Below the pieces are notes generated by a model that saw only the letters and a program-made list of their open reading frames with translations, did no database searches and was not told the DNA's origin. From Mantis religiosa (taxonomy: Eukaryota > Arthropoda > Insecta > Mantodea > Mantidae), in assembly GCA_030765055.1 (NCBI GenBank), contig JAUKNK010000333.1:104501-168500 (forward strand): a stretch of 64,000 nucleotides of DNA, read 5' to 3'. Position 1 is the stretch's first letter; every line of letters starts with the position of its first letter. Positions 60,078 to 64,000 of the stretch are shown one piece after another. The translations under genes and the position numbers were made by a program.

Positions 60078-60980
60078 GATCTAAGACGATTTGTGCCATT
60101 CTTAACAAAAGTTTAAATCTTTCAGAGCTTCTATGTCGACATATGCATTTGGCCAACATGTGTCAAAGAATGAACCTTGTGTAGAATATAATGCCAGAGT
60201 TCTGTTTGGAACTATTTGTTTCATTTTTGTCCTTGCCATTTATATAGTGTAGGTTAAGTTATAATTTATGCATATTTATTACACAATTTTAGGGAACCCC
60301 CCCACGTTCACTAAATAAATGTTAACATAGCTTCAAGAAAATGGTTCAAGAATGTCTACAGTGCAATGAAATGCTTCCCTCTACATTCATTTCAACTAAC
60401 AATGAGGACAAAAACTGACCTTAGCATAACTTTAGGAACTGGAATACAATTTGTAACCCCTGAGTAATTTAGAATTTTGGATATGTGGGTTTCTCAATAT
60501 ACGGATTCATTTAATGTCATATGTGTAACAGTATTTTCTGAATGTCTAAAATGGGAGTGTGGTATTGGACAGTATCTATTTTTTTCACCTAATACATTTA
60601 TGGATTACATTCATGTTTGCTTTTCTTTGCAGTGGTCACACTTGTTGACTGCGACATACATTCCCTTCAAGAAGGCTGCAATTTATCTCAGCTCAACATT
60701 TACATATAAAACAGTGAATACAGTCTTCCATTGATATCAAATGATACAATTCATTTTTTCTTCAGGTGCATCATAGTTTTGGTTGTTTGTTCTTCTCTCT
60801 TACTTCCAAACATGTACATTTTTCCCAAATTTGCACTTTATGTGAGGTTCAAGTCAATATTTCACTCTGTTCTCAATAATTGTATTGAGTGTCACATGTT
60901 TCACAGCTATTACCGGATTTTGTGAATAATTATTTGCTGACTACTCTATTCACACCTAACACCATGTACCTACTAAACAA
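60078..60980. other. Unassigned AT-rich region
   Basis: Small plus frames 60,477-60,734 and 60,731-60,925 are unrecognised and lack a partner copy. No element boundaries are visible. Confidence 0.3.
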
Positions 60981-61771
60981 GTTGAGTCAGACCTAAAAAT
61001 TCAATGTCATAGCTGGGATTTGAACACAGATTATCCGGTCTCTGTGCAATTGCTCTAACATTGGAGCTACCGTAGCCAAAGCACTAGTATGGCATTAATT
61101 CTCTATCTTACTCTCATTGTTCCGGTAAACCACCATGAGTTCTCATATAAATATTGTGATTCTGAGTTAGTGAAATCAAAAGAAGAGGTTACAAACACAA
61201 AAATTGCACTTTATTTCCGTAGATATACGTTTCGTATGCATAAACAATACAACATACCAGGTCAACAAACACAGCTGTTTACCCGCACACGTTCACTTAC
61301 CCACTAAACCCCCTTTGGCGGGAGGGCTGCCTTTTTATATTTTACTAACATTCCAGAAATTTCTCATACAATCGGAGCCGGGCTAGTGCAAAGGCGAACT
61401 CTCGAGAAATCTGTCTCCTTTCTTCCGGCGAGATTTTATCTACACACTGCACTGCGCATCCCTTTGAGTGCCTTGCTACCTCGATCAACAATGGCCTGGC
61501 GACAATATTATACAACTACCTTAATGGCGACTTAGAGCTGTAAGTACTTTAAGACACGGGCTTTATAGTGCAACCACTATTAGCTCTATTAATGGAAATT
61601 AAACAGTTCTTTCAAAGCAGCTCTGTATAGGGCAAACTCTGAATAGGTTGAATCAAACTGAAAAATGCAAATCTGTGTTCAAATCCCGGCTATGGCATTG
61701 CATTTTTAAATCTGACCTATCCTGTTCAGAGTTTAATCTACACACGGCTGTAGTGAAGGAACAATTTAATT
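60981..61771. mobile_element. SINE-b composite with palindromic half, split by a solo LTR
   Basis: Left part: minus tRNA-like head (B-box tgtgttcaaatcccagc). Then an LTR (61,155-61,504) interrupts. The remainder runs on with caactaccttaatggcgac, as in 7,040-7,060, and ends in an inverted repeat (arms 61,597-61,669 and 61,699-61,771) with the B-box sequence in the loop. The order of parts is the same as in 6,862-7,361. Confidence 0.7.
61155..61504 (-). mobile_element. Solo LTR, 350 bp
   Basis: Starts TGTGATTC and ends GGCGACA, with atat on both sides. Element sense is minus, judged from an AATAAAGTG polyadenylation-like signal and a TATA-like aaaatataaaaag. It inserted into the SINE-b composite. 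Confidence 0.7.
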
Positions 61772-62759
61772 ATCTAAGAAACTATGTGAGCTATTTCCCA
61801 ATTGCCTCTCTTTTTAAGAGTAATTCATCTATATTCTTATTGTTTTAGTTTATTTATTTTTGTTAATATTTTTATTAAAATGCTTACATGGATCAAGTTT
61901 TCCCTGCCCAATACCGACCGTCACTTTACTGTCTGAACCCAACCAAAAAATGCTTAAAAAGAAAATAATATCCTAAATGTTGCGTGTTTGAATTAGAGAA
62001 ACAGATACCACAATTCAAATGATACAGGGTAGCATATCTCTCATCGTACTTTTTGCGCATTTAACTTAATTTTACTCCAGTAGTTATCCAGCAAACTTCA
62101 CTCTGTGCTGGCCTTCAAAACACTCAAACAACAGAAAGCACGACTATTCACAAACAACACAGTCTCTCAACTAAATAACACATAATGCTTGCTTCTGGGA
62201 TGCAGAGGGACCTGCTTGTTACTTCATAGGTGCTGCCTCTTGTGTGCAGTGAGAAATGAATGAACTGCTTTAAAACAGCTTCTATCCGATACCATACGAC
62301 CTTCCTCTACTTAATTTTTGTGCAGATGTATCTGCATCTTTTCATAGGTTGGCTACATTTATTACAAAAGAGGTACATGTTGGCAGTTATATCACAAGCA
62401 ATGATACTTTGGACGTAGAAAATTTCCTAAAGCATAAAATTATAGACTAGAATTTTGGAAGTAATAAACATTCTCAGGTCATAAACCGCCTAATATAATG
62501 AAGTTGACAAGAACAATATATGATTTTCATAATTTTCGTTTGTATCAAAAATATCACTTAATTGGTCAAACGCACATGTGCAGTCTACTTTTTAAAAAAA
62601 CATTCTATGGAACAAAATGCATATCAAGGATATCTTAAACTTTGTGTAACTAACTCAAAATTTTTAAAAACCTTTTTGTGGAATTTGCATAAAAGGAATA
62701 TCATCACCATTGTCGTTATTGTAGGAAATCAGTTGTTAATTTACTTAAGCAGGGTATAG
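61772..62759. other. Unassigned AT-rich region
   Basis: No recognised protein or element. Confidence 0.3.
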
Positions 62760-62885
62760 GATAAGGTTAGAAAGGTAGAATCAGAATGGGAAAAATGAAT
62801 GCTTTATCCAAGATTGAGACAGTTCCCATGGAATTGTTCTAACCAATCCAAACTTGTCGGCTAAAAGCTAAATTCCACAACTGAT
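62760..62885 (-). mobile_element. Degenerate SINE-b head
   Basis: Resembles 30,795-30,921 (gttagaaaggtagaatcag side and the tRNA-like part near 62,820-62,870) but the B-box is badly eroded. Confidence 0.35.
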
Positions 62886-63409
62886 TTGCATCAACTTCAT
62901 TGCCATCATCGTAATTATTAGATTATTATTAACAGTCGTAGTTTAATCAGTTTTAGTATAATTATAAGCATCATATAAAGTCTTACAACCTAAAGTAGAA
63001 AAACCCAAGTTCTGGTACCATGCATTCCACACTCAGAATATTGGTTTACTGCATTGACAGATTAATAGCTTCCATAGATCCAGTTGGCTAAAGTATGTGT
63101 GGAAAGTGAATACGCTTCACTAAAAGAAAATTAAGCTGACTATAATATACAGTAAATAATTTTAAAATTCAACATAATTGGTGTTTCACTTTTTGTAATT
63201 TTTATGGTATACATTTTGCACAAATGACCATTTTTAATAAATTACAGCCTTTACCCTAATCTGCATTTAATAAAACCATTATCTGGTTAATATGAAGTGC
63301 ATACAATTGCACATGAATAAATTGGATATAATTTTGCTACATTTCTGTATGCTCATTTCAATAGTAGGTGGTATCTTCTGCCCAGAAACATTTTCCGTGT
63401 GGTAGTGAA
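62886..63409. other. Unassigned AT-rich region
   Basis: No recognised element or frame. Confidence 0.3.
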
Positions 63410-63520
63410 CACAGTCGATGTCCGGCTGAAGATAGAGGGAAGACCTCAGAAACCGGTTCCGGGAAAATTTAAAAGTGAGTGTTGTTTTGTGTTATTAATC
63501 GACTCCTAATTAACTTAAGC
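63410..63520 (+). mobile_element. Orphan PLE tail
   Basis: Closely matches the outward-facing tails at 26,465-26,570 and 27,315-27,400: gtcgatgtccggctgaag, the stem region, ggttccgggaaaattt and gttattaatcgactcc. No PLE coding sequence is attached in this window. Confidence 0.7.
63426..63453 (+). ncRNA. Hammerhead-like core in orphan PLE tail
   Basis: CTGAAGA (63,426-63,432), T, A, stem GAGG/CCTC with loop GAAGA, A, GAAAC (63,449-63,453). Both invariant halves are intact. Confidence 0.65.
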
Positions 63521-64000
63521 CTTCTTCTTATTTAAATTCTTTTCTTGTTTTGTTTTGGCATTACTCTGTTCATAAAATTTCTATAGATATTTCTTTCTTT
63601 TAGTATAAATCAGATAAATTGTACAATTATTGACTCAGCTCATTTATAAGAACATAGTATGTGCATTTGATTAAGGAAGGCATATGTGTCTGAGAAGAAG
63701 ATGTGCTTCAGAGCTTAATTATTTACTGTATATTTACTGTGAGTTTAGGGGAAACCATCATGAATACTAGTAGGTTTTACTAAAATGTGAATTTAAGCAC
63801 GGATCAAAATAAATATGGTAATTAGATTTACCCTTCTATGTAGAGTAGTAAATGGGGGAACATTGTAGTTCACCCGAAAATTTGATACAAGTCGTTCAAT
63901 GGAGACATATTTTGACTCTTTCTGAACTAAATACATGGATTTCTAGAAAAATGTCTATACATCAAACTGTGAACAAAAATGAAAGGTTAGTTATATACCA
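63521..64000. other. Unassigned AT-rich window end
   Basis: No recognised element or frame. Confidence 0.3.

Larger units (their letters stand above)
52171..64000. repeat. Tandem monomer B2 (start; runs out of window)
   Basis: This matches B1 closely from 52,171 to about 59,110: THAP element, hairpin MITE, Kolobok-like element, SINE-c, (CA)n and SINE-a. It keeps a block at 52,870-53,460 that B1 has lost and that aligns with A1 940-1,530. After about 59,110 I find no further collinear match to B1; 59,160-64,000 is different repeat-rich sequence. Confidence 0.7.

Overview
This is animal, most probably arthropod, nuclear DNA. It is AT-rich, has no prokaryote-like gene packing, and is filled with eukaryotic transposons: Penelope-like elements (PLEs), a CR1/Jockey-group LINE, mariner, hAT, piggyBac, Kolobok-like and P-like/THAP DNA transposons, Ty3/gypsy LTR elements and tRNA-derived SINEs. 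The mix suits an insect with a large genome. A polyneopteran such as a cockroach or termite is a guess, not something the sequence proves. I found no intact single-copy host gene; almost every recognisable protein fragment belongs to a mobile element and most are broken.

The main organisation is a higher-order tandem array. Two diverged monomers of about 17 kb (A and B) alternate as A1 (1-17,484), B1 (17,485-34,295), A2 (34,296-52,170) and B2 (52,171-end). A1/A2 and B1/B2 are near-identical by eye, whereas A and B are clearly diverged, so an old monomer duplication was followed by a recent duplication of the roughly 34.3 kb A-B pair. Paired homology runs from 1/34,296 to about 23,835/59,110 and then stops: B1 continues into a PLE fragment and the rest of monomer B, while B2 continues into different sequence.

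Monomer A carries, in order: a SINE, a CR1/Jockey-group LINE on the minus strand (intact in outline in A1; split by a PLE fragment and a gypsy element in A2), a hAT remnant, a mariner remnant, a second LINE fragment, a piggyBac pseudogene, a PLE reverse-transcriptase fragment and a solo LTR. Monomer B carries: a THAP-domain P-like element, a TA-flanked hairpin MITE, a TTAA-flanked Kolobok-like element, SINEs with a (CA)n microsatellite, a piggyBac remnant at the same place as in A, and a PLE insertion. B1 has a second Kolobok-like copy near its end.

Because paralogous empty sites exist inside the window, insertions can be ordered. PiggyBac predates the A/B split. The LINE, SINE-a and the RT-type PLE entered A only. 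The P-like element entered B only. The hairpin SINE (6,862-7,361), the ribozyme mini-element (47,045-47,347), the gypsy element (39,314-41,600) and the PLE fragment in the A2 LINE came after, or differ since, the A-B pair duplication. The most noteworthy signals are hammerhead-ribozyme-like cores on PLE ends, including two insertions whose termini are inverted repeats and which have perfect target-site duplications; a SINE family that repeatedly ends in a long palindrome; and an internally deleted gypsy element whose coiled-coil, RNase H and integrase pieces remain in one open frame.
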